This document shows positions 45,342-55,638 of a DNA stretch of 64,000 bases, piece by piece. This DNA comes from Lachnospiraceae bacterium (GTDB lineage Bacteria > Bacillota > Clostridia > Lachnospirales > Lachnospiraceae). Both the position numbers and the translations under genes were made by a program. The stretch's first letter is position 1. Every line of letters begins with the position of its first letter. The notes beneath the pieces were generated by a model. It searched no databases and was not told the DNA's origin. It saw nothing but the letters and a program-made list of their open reading frames with translations. The stretch covers positions 1-64,000 of the forward strand of contig SFGN01000013.1 in NCBI GenBank assembly GCA_004556565.1, read 5' to 3'.

Positions 45342-47108
45342 GTGAAAACATTGTTGGAACTGCTTACGGAAGAAGTTCAGGAGGCTTTTGGAAAGTGCGG
45401 ATATGATGTCTCTTATGCGAAAGTAACACTTTCAAATCGTCCTGACCTGTGTGAGTATCAGTGCAACGGAGCTATGGCGGCAGCCAAAGTGTATCGTAAA
45501 GCTCCCATTATGATTGCAAAAGATGTAGTTGAGAAGCTTCAGGGCAGTACATGTTTTGCTTCTGCGGAAGCGGTGAATCCGGGATTTATCAACCTGAAGG
45601 TTGCAGAAGATTTTCTTGCGGATTTTTTAAATAAGATGGCACAGGATGGATCTCTTGGTGTGGAAAAAGAAGAGAACCCTAAGAAGATCATCATTGATTA
45701 CGGTGGGCCGAATGTGGCAAAACCGCTGCATGTCGGACATCTGCGCTCTGCGATTATCGGTGAGAGTGTAAAACGTATTATGCGTTATAAAGGCAATCAG
45801 GTGATCGGAGATATCCATCTTGGAGACTGGGGGTATCAGATGGGGCTGATCATTACGGAGCTTGAGAAGCGTCAGCCGGAGCTGCCGTATTTTGATGACA
45901 GTTATGAAGGGGAATATCCGTCAGAAGCTCCGTTTACGATAGGAGAGCTGGAAGAAATCTATCCGACAGCAAGCTCATATGCCAAAGAGAATGAAGACTA
46001 CCGGGAAAAAGCATTGCATGCTACGTATCTCCTGCAGAACGGACACAGGGGATATCGTGCAATATGGCAGCATATCATGCAGGTATCTGTAACGGACCTG
46101 AAGAAAAATTATAAGAATCTGAATGTGGAATTTGACCTCTGGAAAGGAGAGGCTGATGCCCAGAAATATATCCCTGACATGGTGGAGATGCTCAAGGACA
46201 AAAGATTCGCACATTATGATGAAGGTGCTCTTGTCGTGGATGTGCAGGAGGAATCGGATAAGAAAGAAGTTCCGCCCTGTATGATCCTGAAATCTGACGG
46301 TGCTGCACTTTATGATACCACAGATCTTGCAACTCTTATGGAAAGAGAAGAGCTGTATCAGCCGGATGAAGTTATTTATGTTGTTGATAAACGTCAGGAG
46401 CTGCATTTCGTTCAGGTGTTCCGCTGTGCAAAGAAGACAGGGATTGTGCGTCCTCAGACCGGTCTGAAGTTCCTGGGATTCGGCACGATGAACGGAAAGG
46501 ACGGCAAGCCGTTCAAAACGAGAGACGGCGGTGTAATGCGCCTGGAAAATCTTCTCCGTGAGATCAATGAAGAGATGTATAAAAAAATCATGGACAACCG
46601 CACCGTAACTGAAGAGGAAGCGGAAAAGACATCCCGGATCGTGGGGCTTGCCGCTGTCAAGTACGGGGATCTGTCCAACCAGGCTTCAAAAGATTATATT
46701 TTTGATGTAGACAGATTTACTTCATTTGAAGGAAATACAGGACCATATATCTTATATACTATCGTCAGAATCAAGTCTATACTGAATAAATATCAGGAAA
46801 GCGGCGCGGTATGTGCGGATATGTCTATCCGTGCGGCAGAGGACGAATTTGAGAAGTCTCTGATGCTTGAAACGGCAAAATTCAATGACATGATTGACGC
46901 AGTGTATGAGGAAATCGCGCCGCATAAAATCTGTGCTTATATTTATGATGTGGCAAACGCATTTAATAAATTTTACCATGAGACAAAGATTCTTACGGAA
47001 GAAGATGAAGCGAAGAAGGAGGGATATATTGCATTGCTTACGCTGACAAAAGAAGTGCTTGAGACATGCATCGGCCTGCTTGGATTTGAGGCACCGGAGA
47101 GAATGTAA
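45342..47108 (+). CDS. argS: Arginyl-tRNA synthetase
   Basis: A 588-aa class I synthetase. The HIGH-type motif is AKPLHVGHLRSAIIG near residue 126; the tRNA D-loop-binding N-terminal domain (1-105) and the C-terminal anticodon-binding DALR domain (from about 470, NTGPYILYTIVRIKSIL) are present. The KMSKS signature is absent, as is common in ArgRS. The GTG start follows GGAG. There is no T-box leader. It lies directly behind a tRNA-Arg gene, which may be functional or chance. Confidence 0.96.
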   Translation: MKTLLELLTEEVQEAFGKCGYDVSYAKVTLSNRPDLCEYQCNGAMAAAKVYRKAPIMIAKDVVEKLQGSTCFASAEAVNPGFINLKVAEDFLADFLNKMAQDGSLGVEKEENPKKIIIDYGGPNVAKPLHVGHLRSAIIGESVKRIMRYKGNQVIGDIHLGDWGYQMGLIITELEKRQPELPYFDDSYEGEYPSEAPFTIGELEEIYPTASSYAKENEDYREKALHATYLLQNGHRGYRAIWQHIMQVSVTDLKKNYKNLNVEFDLWKGEADAQKYIPDMVEMLKDKRFAHYDEGALVVDVQEESDKKEVPPCMILKSDGAALYDTTDLATLMEREELYQPDEVIYVVDKRQELHFVQVFRCAKKTGIVRPQTGLKFLGFGTMNGKDGKPFKTRDGGVMRLENLLREINEEMYKKIMDNRTVTEEEAEKTSRIVGLAAVKYGDLSNQASKDYIFDVDRFTSFEGNTGPYILYTIVRIKSILNKYQESGAVCADMSIRAAEDEFEKSLMLETAKFNDMIDAVYEEIAPHKICAYIYDVANAFNKFYHETKILTEEDEAKKEGYIALLTLTKEVLETCIGLLGFEAPERM

Positions 47109-47138
47109 AAGGCTTATGGATAAGGCAAAGGAATTATC

Positions 47139-48311
47139 ATGACAGAGAAGTTATTTTACGAAGACAGCCATCAGGCTGTCTTCAATGCAAAAGTAATAGA
47201 ATGTATACCCCAAAAGACAGGGTTTCTGGTGAGCCTTGACAAGACTGCTTTTTTCCCGGAAGGCGGAGGGCAGTATGCGGACCGGGGAACACTGAACGGA
47301 GTTGGGGTGTCTGACGCACAGGAAAAGGACGGCATCATCTGGCATTATACAGAGGAAGCACTGCTGCCCGGAGAGTCTGTGGAAGGCCGGATTGACTGGA
47401 CAGAACGTTTTATGAAGATGCAGCAGCACACAGGAGAGCATATCGTTTCCGGGCTTGTGCATAGGCGGTTCGGATATGATAATGTTGGATTTCATCTGGG
47501 AAATGAAGACTGTACGATGGATTTCAACGGGGAAATCACAAGGGAAGAATTGCAGGAGATTGAAGAAAAAGCAAATGAAGCAGTATTTGCGGATTTGGAT
47601 GTTCTGGTTTCTTATCCGTCACGGGAAGAATTGGCTGCAATTAAATATCGCAGTAAAATAGAAATTGAAGGCCAGGTAAGGATTGTGACGATCCCGGGAT
47701 ATGATGTCTGTGCGTGCTGTGCGCCCCATGTAAACAAAACAGGGGAAATAGGTCTTATTAAGCTGACGAATGTGCAGAGATATAAAGGCGGAGTCCGTGT
47801 TACCATGCTTTGTGGCGTGAGGGCACTTGCAGATTATCAGAGAAAATCTCAGGCGGTCAGGCGGATTTCAGGAATGCTGTGTGCCCGGGAGGATGAAGTG
47901 GCGGAAGCTGTCGCTCAGTTAAAAGATGAATGCGCGGCATTAAAATTGCGGTTACAGGAACAGCAAAAAGAGCTTCTTGCTTATAAAGCAAAAGAAGTGG
48001 ATGATGGGGAAGATGTTGTCTGCCTGTTTGTAGAGGGAATCGAAGGAGATGCTCCGAGATTTTTGATGAATCTGCTGCTTGAACAGGGACACAGATTATG
48101 TGCAGTGTTCTGGGGGGACGATGCACAGGGATATCGATATGTGATTGGAAGCCGGCGTGCGGATGTCCGTCCGCTTGCGAAAGAACTGAATCTGGAGTTT
48201 TCAGGACGAGGGGGCGGAAAGCCGGAGATGGTTCAGGGATCTTTAAAAGGAAGTCGGGAAAATGTGAGGGCGTGGGTACAGAAGAAAGAGAGGATGCTGA
48301 ATTATGAATAA
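47139..48311 (+). CDS. AlaX-type alanyl-tRNA editing protein
   Basis: A 390-aa stand-alone homologue of the editing half of alanyl-tRNA synthetase. FFPEGGGQYADRGTL opens the fold; zinc ligands are HTGEH (about 93-97) and CACCAPH (about 190-196); the C-terminal DHHA1-like part ends with FSGRGGGKPEMVQGSLKG. It removes Ser or Gly wrongly attached to tRNA-Ala. It lies 30 bases behind argS and overlaps the next gene by 8 bases. Confidence 0.92.
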   Translation: MTEKLFYEDSHQAVFNAKVIECIPQKTGFLVSLDKTAFFPEGGGQYADRGTLNGVGVSDAQEKDGIIWHYTEEALLPGESVEGRIDWTERFMKMQQHTGEHIVSGLVHRRFGYDNVGFHLGNEDCTMDFNGEITREELQEIEEKANEAVFADLDVLVSYPSREELAAIKYRSKIEIEGQVRIVTIPGYDVCACCAPHVNKTGEIGLIKLTNVQRYKGGVRVTMLCGVRALADYQRKSQAVRRISGMLCAREDEVAEAVAQLKDECAALKLRLQEQQKELLAYKAKEVDDGEDVVCLFVEGIEGDAPRFLMNLLLEQGHRLCAVFWGDDAQGYRYVIGSRRADVRPLAKELNLEFSGRGGGKPEMVQGSLKGSRENVRAWVQKKERMLNYE

Positions 48312-49182
48312 GAAACAAGGCTCCGGAGGATTCTGGAGAGTGTACGGCCCTTTATTTGCATTTTGCGTGATTGAATATCTGGCTCAGGTGCTTACATCGT
48401 TTATTATGCTTATTCCTCATCTGATGCAGATCATAGGCGAGCTGACGATCAGCGATAGTATGACGGAAGAAGAATTGAGTCAGATACAGATACAATTATC
48501 AGTTAAGATGATGGAATTTCTACAGCAGTATCAGGTTCAGATCGCCGGTGTGGCTGCACTTTGCACGCTGGTGCTCACCGTACTGTTGTTTCGCAGTGAC
48601 CGGAAAAAGGAAGCAGCACGGCAGGAGGCATCGCAGGCGGGAGCAGCATCCGGAAGTTTTTTCTGGATTGCAATTCTCGGATTCGTGGTGTGTCTCGGAG
48701 CAAACTGCCTGAATATTATGATGACACTGGCATTCGGAGATACATCCTACCAGGAGGCATCGGCCGTTCTTTATGCCGCGCCGTTCTGGGTCCAGATATT
48801 ATGTCTTGGGATAATCATACCGGTTTCTGAAGAAATGATGTTCCGCGGACTTTTGTTTAAACGCCTCAGAGAGGGAAAGACATTTGTAAAAGCGGCACTG
48901 TGGAGTTCAGTTCTGTTTTCTCTGATGCACGGGACAACGGCACAGTTTTTCTACACGCTGGCATTAGGTATGCTGCTGTCATATGTATATGAGAAGTATG
49001 ATACGGTAAGAGCACCGATTGTACTCCATATAACATCGAACATGCTGTCTGTCATCGGTACTGAGACGGGGTATTTTGACAGGCTCACCGCAGCACCGGG
49101 CAATATGGTGATTTTACTGGTTGCATGTGCGTTTTTCGGTTCGATAATGTTCGTGAGAATACAAAGAATAGAGAAAAATTAG
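48304..49182 (+). CDS. CPBP-family intramembrane metalloprotease
   Basis: A 292-aa membrane protein with about seven helices. The CPBP (Abi/Rce1) catalytic motifs are PVSEEMMFRGLLFKRLRE (Glu-Glu) and SSVLFSLMHGTTAQFF (His), with a third in PIVLHITSNML. Such proteases cut membrane substrates or process peptides; the substrate is unknown. It overlaps the editing gene by 8 bases. A long perfect hairpin follows the stop. Confidence 0.9.
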   Translation: MNKKQGSGGFWRVYGPLFAFCVIEYLAQVLTSFIMLIPHLMQIIGELTISDSMTEEELSQIQIQLSVKMMEFLQQYQVQIAGVAALCTLVLTVLLFRSDRKKEAARQEASQAGAASGSFFWIAILGFVVCLGANCLNIMMTLAFGDTSYQEASAVLYAAPFWVQILCLGIIIPVSEEMMFRGLLFKRLREGKTFVKAALWSSVLFSLMHGTTAQFFYTLALGMLLSYVYEKYDTVRAPIVLHITSNMLSVIGTETGYFDRLTAAPGNMVILLVACAFFGSIMFVRIQRIEKN

Positions 49183-49188
49183 ATGTAA

Positions 49189-49240
49189 TGTCAGATAATT
49201 TGCTTGTAAATACGAAAATAACAAATTATCTGACATTTTA
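49189..49240 (+). terminator. Long perfect hairpin behind the CPBP gene
   Basis: TGTCAGATAATTTG (49189-49202) and CAAATTATCTGACA (49222-49235) pair perfectly over 14 bp around a 19-base loop, followed by TTTTA. It may end the argS operon; being A/T-rich and close to the gltB promoter, it could also be a protein binding site. Confidence 0.55.
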
Positions 49241-49253
49241 CAAAATTTTACTG

Positions 49254-49282
49254 TTTACAAAATTGTAAAAGTGTAGTATATT
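49254..49282 (+). promoter_or_regulatory. Promoter of gltBD
   Basis: TTTACA (49254-49259), a 17-base spacer and TATATT (49277-49282). The -35 region lies in a repeated TTTACAAAATT block (also at 49236), a possible operator. Confidence 0.65.
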
Positions 49283-49353
49283 AGCAAAAGAAAAAATGTA
49301 GAATTTGTAAGGTGAGAAAGGAACAAGAAGCAAAACGAGAAAGGAAAGCAGGT

Positions 49354-52300
49354 ATGAAAAAAGAAATAGTGGGCCGACAGGCCGGATTGTACCGTCCGGA
49401 GTTTGAACATGATAACTGCGGAATTGGCGCGGTCGTGAACATCAAGGGCATTAAAAGCCATGATACAGTGGCGAATGCTTTAAAAATCGTTGAAAATCTT
49501 GAACATAGAGCTGGCAAGGACGCCGAGGGTAAGACTGGAGATGGAGTTGGAATCCTGTTACAGGTTTCACATAAATTCTTCACAAAGGTCTGTAAACCCC
49601 TCGGTTTTTTGTTGGGCGAAGAACGGGACTATGGAGTTGGCATGTTCTTCTTCCCACAGGATGAACTGAAAAGAAATCAGGCGAAAAAGATTTTCGAGGT
49701 GATCGTCCAGAAAGAAGGACTTGAATTCATCGGCTGGAGAGAAGTGCCGATCCATCCGGAAATTCTCGGGAAAAAAGCGGTTGACTGTATGCCTTATATT
49801 ATGCAGGCATTTATCCGCCGCCCGAAGAAAATCGAGAAAGGGCTTCCGTTTGACCGCCGCCTGTTCGTGGTGCGCCGCATTTTTGAACAGAGCAGTGACG
49901 ATACATATGTTGTATCACTTTCAAGCAGGACGATCGTATATAAAGGGATGTTCCTGGTAGGGCAGCTCCGGATGTTTTTCGGGGATCTGCAGGATGATGA
50001 TTATGAGTCTGCCATCGCAATGGTTCATTCAAGATTCAGTACAAATACAACACCAAGCTGGCAGAGGGCACATCCGAACCGCCTCATGGTCCATAATGGT
50101 GAGATTAATACCATCAGGGGCAACGCGGATAAAATGAGGGCAAGGGAAGAGACTATGGAGTCCGGTGCGCTTAAAGGAGAGCTTCATAAAGTGCTCCCGG
50201 CAATTAATACTTCCGGTTCCGACTCGGCTATGCTTGACAATGCATTGGAATTTATGGTAATGAGCGGCATGGAGCTTCCGCTTGCCGTTATGATCTGTAT
50301 TCCGGAACCGTGGCAGAACAACCGCGGAATGTCACAGAATAAAAAAGATTTTTATCAGTATTATTCTACGATGATGGAGCCTTGGGACGGTCCGGCATCG
50401 ATTCTGTTTTCCGACGGAGACTGTATGGGTGCTGTGCTTGACCGGAACGGCCTGCGTCCTTCCCGTTATTATATCACTGATGATGACCAGTTAATCCTGT
50501 CATCGGAGGTGGGAGTGCTTGACATAGACCCGACAAAAATTGTTGTGAAAGAGCGTCTCCATCCGGGGAAAATGCTTCTGGTCGATACTGTTAACGGAAG
50601 GGTGATCGACGATGAGGAACTGAAGGAACGCTATGCAAATGAAGAGCCTTACGGAGAATGGCTGGACGGCAATCTGATCCACCTGAAGGATTTGAAAATC
50701 CCGAACCAGGATGTGCAGGTTTACTCAAAAGAAGAATGTATCCGGCTGCAGAAAGCATTCGGCTATTCTTATGAAGAAGTAAAAAGCTCAATTCTGAATA
50801 TGGCAAAAACCGGCGGGGAAGGTGTTGCGGCAATGGGAATCGATGTTCCGCTGGCGGTACTTTCCAAAAAGAATCAGCCGCTGTTCGGTTATTTCAAACA
50901 GCTCTTTGCACAAGTTACAAATCCGCCGATTGATGCGATCCGTGAAGAAGTTGTTACGTCGACTACTATTTATATCGGTAAAGACGGAAATCTGCTGGAG
51001 AAAAAAGAAGAAAACTGTAAGATGCTGCAGGTGAATAACCCGATTCTCACGGCGACAGATGTTTTGAAAATCAAAAATATGAAGGTGGAAGGGTTTAAGG
51101 TTGCAGAAATTCCGATTACTTATTATAAGAATACAAGTCTGGACAAGGCAATCCAGTATCTGTTCATCGAAGTAGACCGTGCGATTCGTGAAGGAGCCAA
51201 CATTCTCATTCTTTCAGACAGGGGCGTTGACGAGTATCATGTTGCAATTCCCTCCCTGCTTGCGGTATCAGGTCTTCAGCAGCATCTGGTACGTACGAAG
51301 AAAAGAACTTCCGTCGCTATGATCCTGGAATCCGGCGAACCGAGGGAAGTCCATCATTTTGCAACGCTGCTCGGCTACGGTGCCTGCGCGATCAACCCGT
51401 ACCTGGCGCATGAATCCATCCGACAGCTGATTGATTCCAGGCTGCTTCACAAAGATTATTATGCGGCAGTGGATGACTATAACCACGCAGTAATCCACGG
51501 AATCATAAAGATTGCCTCAAAGATGGGAATTTCCACCATCCAGTCTTATCAGGGGGCAAAGATTTTTGAGGCGATCGGACTGAAAAAAGAATTTATTGAC
51601 ACTTATTTTACCGACACGGTGAGCCGTGTCGGAGGAATCGGGATTGAAGAAATCGCGAAAGACTACACAGCGTTCCACTCAGAGGCATTTGACCCGCTTG
51701 GACTGGAGGTAGACATGACTCTGAACAGCGTCGGAAAGCATAAATCCAAGAGCGGCGGAGAAGAGCATCTTTACAATCCGCAGACAATCCATATGCTGCA
51801 GCAGTCCACCAGGCGCGGAGATTACGGCATGTTCAAACAGTATACTCAGATGGTGGATGCTGAAGGGGAGAAAATCAATCTCCGCGGACAATTGGATTTT
51901 AACTATCCAAAGCAGAGCATACCGATCGAGGAAGTCGAGCCGGTCGATTCCATTGTGACCCGTTTTAAGACGGGGGCGATGTCCTATGGCTCTATTTCCA
52001 AGGAGGCACATGAGACGCTGGCGATTGCCATGAACATGATCCACGGCAAATCAAACAGCGGTGAAGGCGGTGAAGATATTGAGCGTCTGAATACTGACAG
52101 ATGCTCTGCAATCAAGCAGGTGGCTTCCGGACGCTTCGGCGTGACTTCCCGTTACCTTGTAAGTGCACAGGAGATTCAGATTAAAATGGCTCAGGGCGCA
52201 AAGCCGGGAGAAGGCGGACATCTGCCGGGCGGAAAGGTATATCCATGGATCGCAAAGACCCGTCATTCAACACCGGGCGTGAGTCTGATCTCACCGCCGC

Positions 52301-53889
52301 CGCATCACGATATTTATTCGATCGAAGATTTGGCGCAGTTGATTTATGACTGTAAAAATGCAAATAAGCATGCAAGGATTTCTGTCAAACTGGTATCGGA
52401 GGCGGGTGTCGGCACTGTTGCTGCGGGTGTTGCCAAGGCGGGTGCAGGCGTCATCTTGATTTCCGGATATGACGGCGGTACGGGAGCAGCACCGAGAAGC
52501 TCCATCCAGAATGCGGGGCTTCCATGGGAACTTGGACTTGCGGAGACACATCAGACTCTCATCAAGAATGGGCTGCGTGAACGTGTCCGTATTGAGACGG
52601 ACGGCAAGCTTATGAGCGGGCGTGATGTTGCGATTGCCGCACTGCTTGGTGCGGAAGAGTTTGGTTTTGCCACAGCACCGCTCGTAACAATGGGATGTGT
52701 TATGATGCGCGTCTGCAATCTGGATACCTGCCCGGTGGGCGTTGCAACGCAGAATCCTGAGCTGAGAAAACGTTTCTCGGGAAAGCCGGAATATGTGGTG
52801 AACTTTATGAAGTTTATTGCTCAGGAGCTGAGAGAATATATGGCGAAGCTTGGTGTGCGTACGGTAGATGAGCTGGTTGGGCGCACGGATCTTCTGAAGG
52901 TAAAAGATGTTCCGACTTCTGAAAGGGCGGCAGCACTGGATCTGTCAGGCATTTTGGAAAATCCGTATGCGAAAGACAAGACAGGCATGATCTTCAACCC
53001 GAAGAAAGTGTTTGATTTTGAACTGGATAAGACGCTGGATGAAAAAGTGCTTGTAAAACAACTTCTCCCTGCGCTGGAAAAAGGGCAGAAGAAGAGCCTG
53101 GAACTGGATGTCACGAATATTAACCGTACTTTCGGGACGATTTTCGGCTCTGAAATCACAAGACGTTATCCTGAAGGACTGCCGGAGGATACTTATGTGG
53201 TGAAGTGTAAAGGTGCCGGCGGACAGAGCTTCGGGGCATTTATCCCTCAAGGACTTACACTTGAGCTGACCGGTGACAGCAATGACTATTTTGGAAAAGG
53301 ACTTTCCGGCGGCAAGCTGGTCGTATGCCCGCCGCAGGGGACGAAATTTAAAGCAAATGAAAACATCATCATCGGAAATGTCGCGCTTTACGGGGCAACA
53401 AGCGGTAAAGCATTTATCAACGGTGTCGCGGGAGAAAGGTTCTGCGTGCGTAATTCAGGAGCTGTTGCAGTCGTAGAAGGCGTGGGCGACCACGGATGCG
53501 AATACATGACGGGCGGACGCGTCGCAATACTTGGTAAGACCGGTAAGAACTTTGCGGCAGGTATGAGCGGTGGCATCGCATATGTGCTGGATATGGACAA
53601 CGGCCTGTATAAAAATGTCAATAAATCTATGGTAAATATTGAACGTGTGACAGATAAATATGATGTCCAGGAACTTAAAAATATGATCCGTGAGCATGTG
53701 GCATACACTAATTCGGAAATTGGAAAGGAAATTCTGGATCACTTCAAGGATTATCTGCCGAAGTTTAAGAAGATAATTCCTGAGGACTATGAAAAGATGA
53801 TGTCGGCAATCGTCCTTATGGAGGAAAAAGGACTGAGCAGCGAGCAGGCGAAGATTGAAGCGTTCAACAAGATTAAGAGTGGAATGTAG
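49354..53889 (+). CDS. gltB: Glutamate synthase, large subunit
   Basis: A 1511-aa enzyme that forms glutamate from glutamine and 2-oxoglutarate. The N-terminal amidotransferase nucleophile is C22 in HDNCGIGAVVN, so a 21-residue pro-peptide must be cut off. The FMN synthase domain carries GEGGEDIERLNTDRC, KPGEGGHLPGGKV and GGTGAAPRSS; the 3Fe-4S cysteines are in CVMMRVCNLDTCPVG (CX5CX4C). The GXGXG beta-helix domain ends the protein. I start at ATG 49354 (AAGCAGGT upstream); the frame to 49312 is also open. gltD follows 12 bases later. Confidence 0.96.
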   Translation: MKKEIVGRQAGLYRPEFEHDNCGIGAVVNIKGIKSHDTVANALKIVENLEHRAGKDAEGKTGDGVGILLQVSHKFFTKVCKPLGFLLGEERDYGVGMFFFPQDELKRNQAKKIFEVIVQKEGLEFIGWREVPIHPEILGKKAVDCMPYIMQAFIRRPKKIEKGLPFDRRLFVVRRIFEQSSDDTYVVSLSSRTIVYKGMFLVGQLRMFFGDLQDDDYESAIAMVHSRFSTNTTPSWQRAHPNRLMVHNGEINTIRGNADKMRAREETMESGALKGELHKVLPAINTSGSDSAMLDNALEFMVMSGMELPLAVMICIPEPWQNNRGMSQNKKDFYQYYSTMMEPWDGPASILFSDGDCMGAVLDRNGLRPSRYYITDDDQLILSSEVGVLDIDPTKIVVKERLHPGKMLLVDTVNGRVIDDEELKERYANEEPYGEWLDGNLIHLKDLKIPNQDVQVYSKEECIRLQKAFGYSYEEVKSSILNMAKTGGEGVAAMGIDVPLAVLSKKNQPLFGYFKQLFAQVTNPPIDAIREEVVTSTTIYIGKDGNLLEKKEENCKMLQVNNPILTATDVLKIKNMKVEGFKVAEIPITYYKNTSLDKAIQYLFIEVDRAIREGANILILSDRGVDEYHVAIPSLLAVSGLQQHLVRTKKRTSVAMILESGEPREVHHFATLLGYGACAINPYLAHESIRQLIDSRLLHKDYYAAVDDYNHAVIHGIIKIASKMGISTIQSYQGAKIFEAIGLKKEFIDTYFTDTVSRVGGIGIEEIAKDYTAFHSEAFDPLGLEVDMTLNSVGKHKSKSGGEEHLYNPQTIHMLQQSTRRGDYGMFKQYTQMVDAEGEKINLRGQLDFNYPKQSIPIEEVEPVDSIVTRFKTGAMSYGSISKEAHETLAIAMNMIHGKSNSGEGGEDIERLNTDRCSAIKQVASGRFGVTSRYLVSAQEIQIKMAQGAKPGEGGHLPGGKVYPWIAKTRHSTPGVSLISPPPHHDIYSIEDLAQLIYDCKNANKHARISVKLVSEAGVGTVAAGVAKAGAGVILISGYDGGTGAAPRSSIQNAGLPWELGLAETHQTLIKNGLRERVRIETDGKLMSGRDVAIAALLGAEEFGFATAPLVTMGCVMMRVCNLDTCPVGVATQNPELRKRFSGKPEYVVNFMKFIAQELREYMAKLGVRTVDELVGRTDLLKVKDVPTSERAAALDLSGILENPYAKDKTGMIFNPKKVFDFELDKTLDEKVLVKQLLPALEKGQKKSLELDVTNINRTFGTIFGSEITRRYPEGLPEDTYVVKCKGAGGQSFGAFIPQGLTLELTGDSNDYFGKGLSGGKLVVCPPQGTKFKANENIIIGNVALYGATSGKAFINGVAGERFCVRNSGAVAVVEGVGDHGCEYMTGGRVAILGKTGKNFAAGMSGGIAYVLDMDNGLYKNVNKSMVNIERVTDKYDVQELKNMIREHVAYTNSEIGKEILDHFKDYLPKFKKIIPEDYEKMMSAIVLMEEKGLSSEQAKIEAFNKIKSGM

Positions 53890-53901
53890 GAGGCGAAAAA
53901 C

Positions 53902-55401
53902 GTGGGAAAACCAACAGGATTTATGGAATATGAAAGACAGGATAAAGCTGCTGAATCACCAGAAAGCAGAATCAGACATTTTAACGAATTTCACACGCCG
54001 CTTTCCAAAGAAGAACAGGAAATCCAGGGGGCAAGATGTATGGCGTGCGGCGTTCCGTTCTGCCAGTCCGGTCAGATGCTCAACGGCATGGCGAGCGGCT
54101 GCCCGCTGCACAACCTGGTTCCGGAATGGAATGATCTGATTTATAACGGAAACTGGGAAGAAGCTTATTATCGTCTGGCGAAGACGAACAACTTTCCGGA
54201 ATTTACTTCCAGGGTGTGCCCGGCACTTTGTGAGAACGCCTGTACATGCAGCCTTTACGGGGACGCGGTGACTTCAAAGGCGAATGAATATGGGATTATT
54301 GAAAATGCTTATGAAAAAGGCTATGCCCATGCACGTCCGCCTAAGGTAAGGACCGGGAAAAAAATCGCGGTCATCGGTTCCGGCCCGTCCGGGCTGGCGG
54401 CTGCCGATCAGTTAAATAAGAGAGGGCATTTTGTGACGGTATTTGAAAGGGAAGATAAGCCGGGCGGGCTTTTGCGTTACGGAATCCCGAACATGAAGCT
54501 GGAAAAGCAGATCATTGACCGGAAGATTGCGGTTATGGAAGAAGAGGGTGTTGTATTTAAGACCAGATGCAACGTGGGAGTAGATGTGAAAGCCGCCTCT
54601 TTGCTTAAAGAATTCGACCGTGTGATTCTTGCCTGCGGTGCATCCAATCCGAGGGATATCAAAGTACCGGGCAGAGATGCAGGGGGGATTTATTTTGCGG
54701 TAGATTTTCTGAAATCAACGACAAAAGCACTCTGGGGTAATAATATGAAGCTAAAAGACGGGCAGTATATTTCTGCAAAAGGAAAGCATGTCATCGTGAT
54801 CGGCGGTGGTGATACCGGAAATGACTGTGTCGGGACGTCCATCCGCCACGGTGCGAAATCCGTGCTTCAGCTTGAAATGATGCCTAAAGCACCGGATACA
54901 AGAGCTGAAAACAATCCCTGGCCGGAGTGGCCGAAAGTCTGCAAGACCGATTATGGCCAGCAGGAAGCAATCGCGGTATTCGGACACGATCCGCGTGTGT
55001 ACACAACGACAGTAAAAGAATTTATTAAAGATAAAAAAGGTGCGGTATGCAAAGCGGTTCTTGTAAAATTAGAGCCGAAAAAAGATCCAAAGAGCGGAAG
55101 AACCATGATGGTGCCTGTGGAGGGAAGCGAGTACACGGTCGATGCCGATCTGGTTCTGATCGCTGCAGGATTTCTTGGCAGTGAGCCTTATGTCACAAAA
55201 GCATTCGGAGTGGAAGTCAATGAACGTACCAACGTAAAAACAGCGGCGGGAAATTACGTGACAAATGTAAAAAATGTATTTACCGCAGGAGATATGCACA
55301 GAGGGCAGTCCCTTGTTGTCTGGGCAATCCGTGAAGGAAGAGAAGCCGCCCGTGAGGTGGATTTGAGTCTGATGGGATATACAAACCTGTCGGTACAGTG
55401 A
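53902..55401 (+). CDS. gltD: Glutamate synthase, small subunit
   Basis: A 499-aa NADPH-dependent flavoprotein that feeds electrons to GltB. Cysteines for two 4Fe-4S clusters are in the N-terminal part (CMACGVPFCQ, then CPALCENACTC); FAD binding is VIGSGPSGLAAADQL near residue 152; NADPH binding is VIGGGDTGNDCVG near 299; the second FAD motif is VFTAGDMHRGQSLVVWAI. TAGGAGG precedes the GTG start. A strong terminator follows. Confidence 0.96.
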   Translation: MGKPTGFMEYERQDKAAESPESRIRHFNEFHTPLSKEEQEIQGARCMACGVPFCQSGQMLNGMASGCPLHNLVPEWNDLIYNGNWEEAYYRLAKTNNFPEFTSRVCPALCENACTCSLYGDAVTSKANEYGIIENAYEKGYAHARPPKVRTGKKIAVIGSGPSGLAAADQLNKRGHFVTVFEREDKPGGLLRYGIPNMKLEKQIIDRKIAVMEEEGVVFKTRCNVGVDVKAASLLKEFDRVILACGASNPRDIKVPGRDAGGIYFAVDFLKSTTKALWGNNMKLKDGQYISAKGKHVIVIGGGDTGNDCVGTSIRHGAKSVLQLEMMPKAPDTRAENNPWPEWPKVCKTDYGQQEAIAVFGHDPRVYTTTVKEFIKDKKGAVCKAVLVKLEPKKDPKSGRTMMVPVEGSEYTVDADLVLIAAGFLGSEPYVTKAFGVEVNERTNVKTAAGNYVTNVKNVFTAGDMHRGQSLVVWAIREGREAAREVDLSLMGYTNLSVQ

Positions 55402-55423
55402 AATTTGAATAAATAACAGAGAG

Positions 55424-55452
55424 ATGCAGTTCGGAAGGGCTGCATTTTTTTG
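55424..55452 (+). terminator. Terminator of gltBD
   Basis: ATGCAGTTC (55424-55432) pairs with GGGCTGCAT (55437-55445), two G-U pairs, followed by seven T. Confidence 0.85.
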
Positions 55453-55501
55453 TTGAATTAATGTAAAAAATTACAAAAATATTAAAAATGTTGAAAAAAT
55501 G

Positions 55502-55530
55502 TTGCAATATAAAGCGAAATATTTTATACT
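55502..55530 (+). promoter_or_regulatory. Promoter of the NlpC/P60 gene
   Basis: TTGCAA (55502-55507), a 17-base spacer and TATACT (55525-55530). Just upstream ATGTTG repeats at an 11-base step (55488, 55499), the spacing of WalR half-sites, although the bases only partly fit TGTWAH. Confidence 0.55.
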
Positions 55531-55638
55531 TTAACTACATGGTTTTTTGCTTTAAAATGTTGAAAATTGGAGTGAAGTATTGTATGATAAGGTATATGTG
55601 GGGACATAGATAAATAATTTAATAAGGATGGTAGTGAG

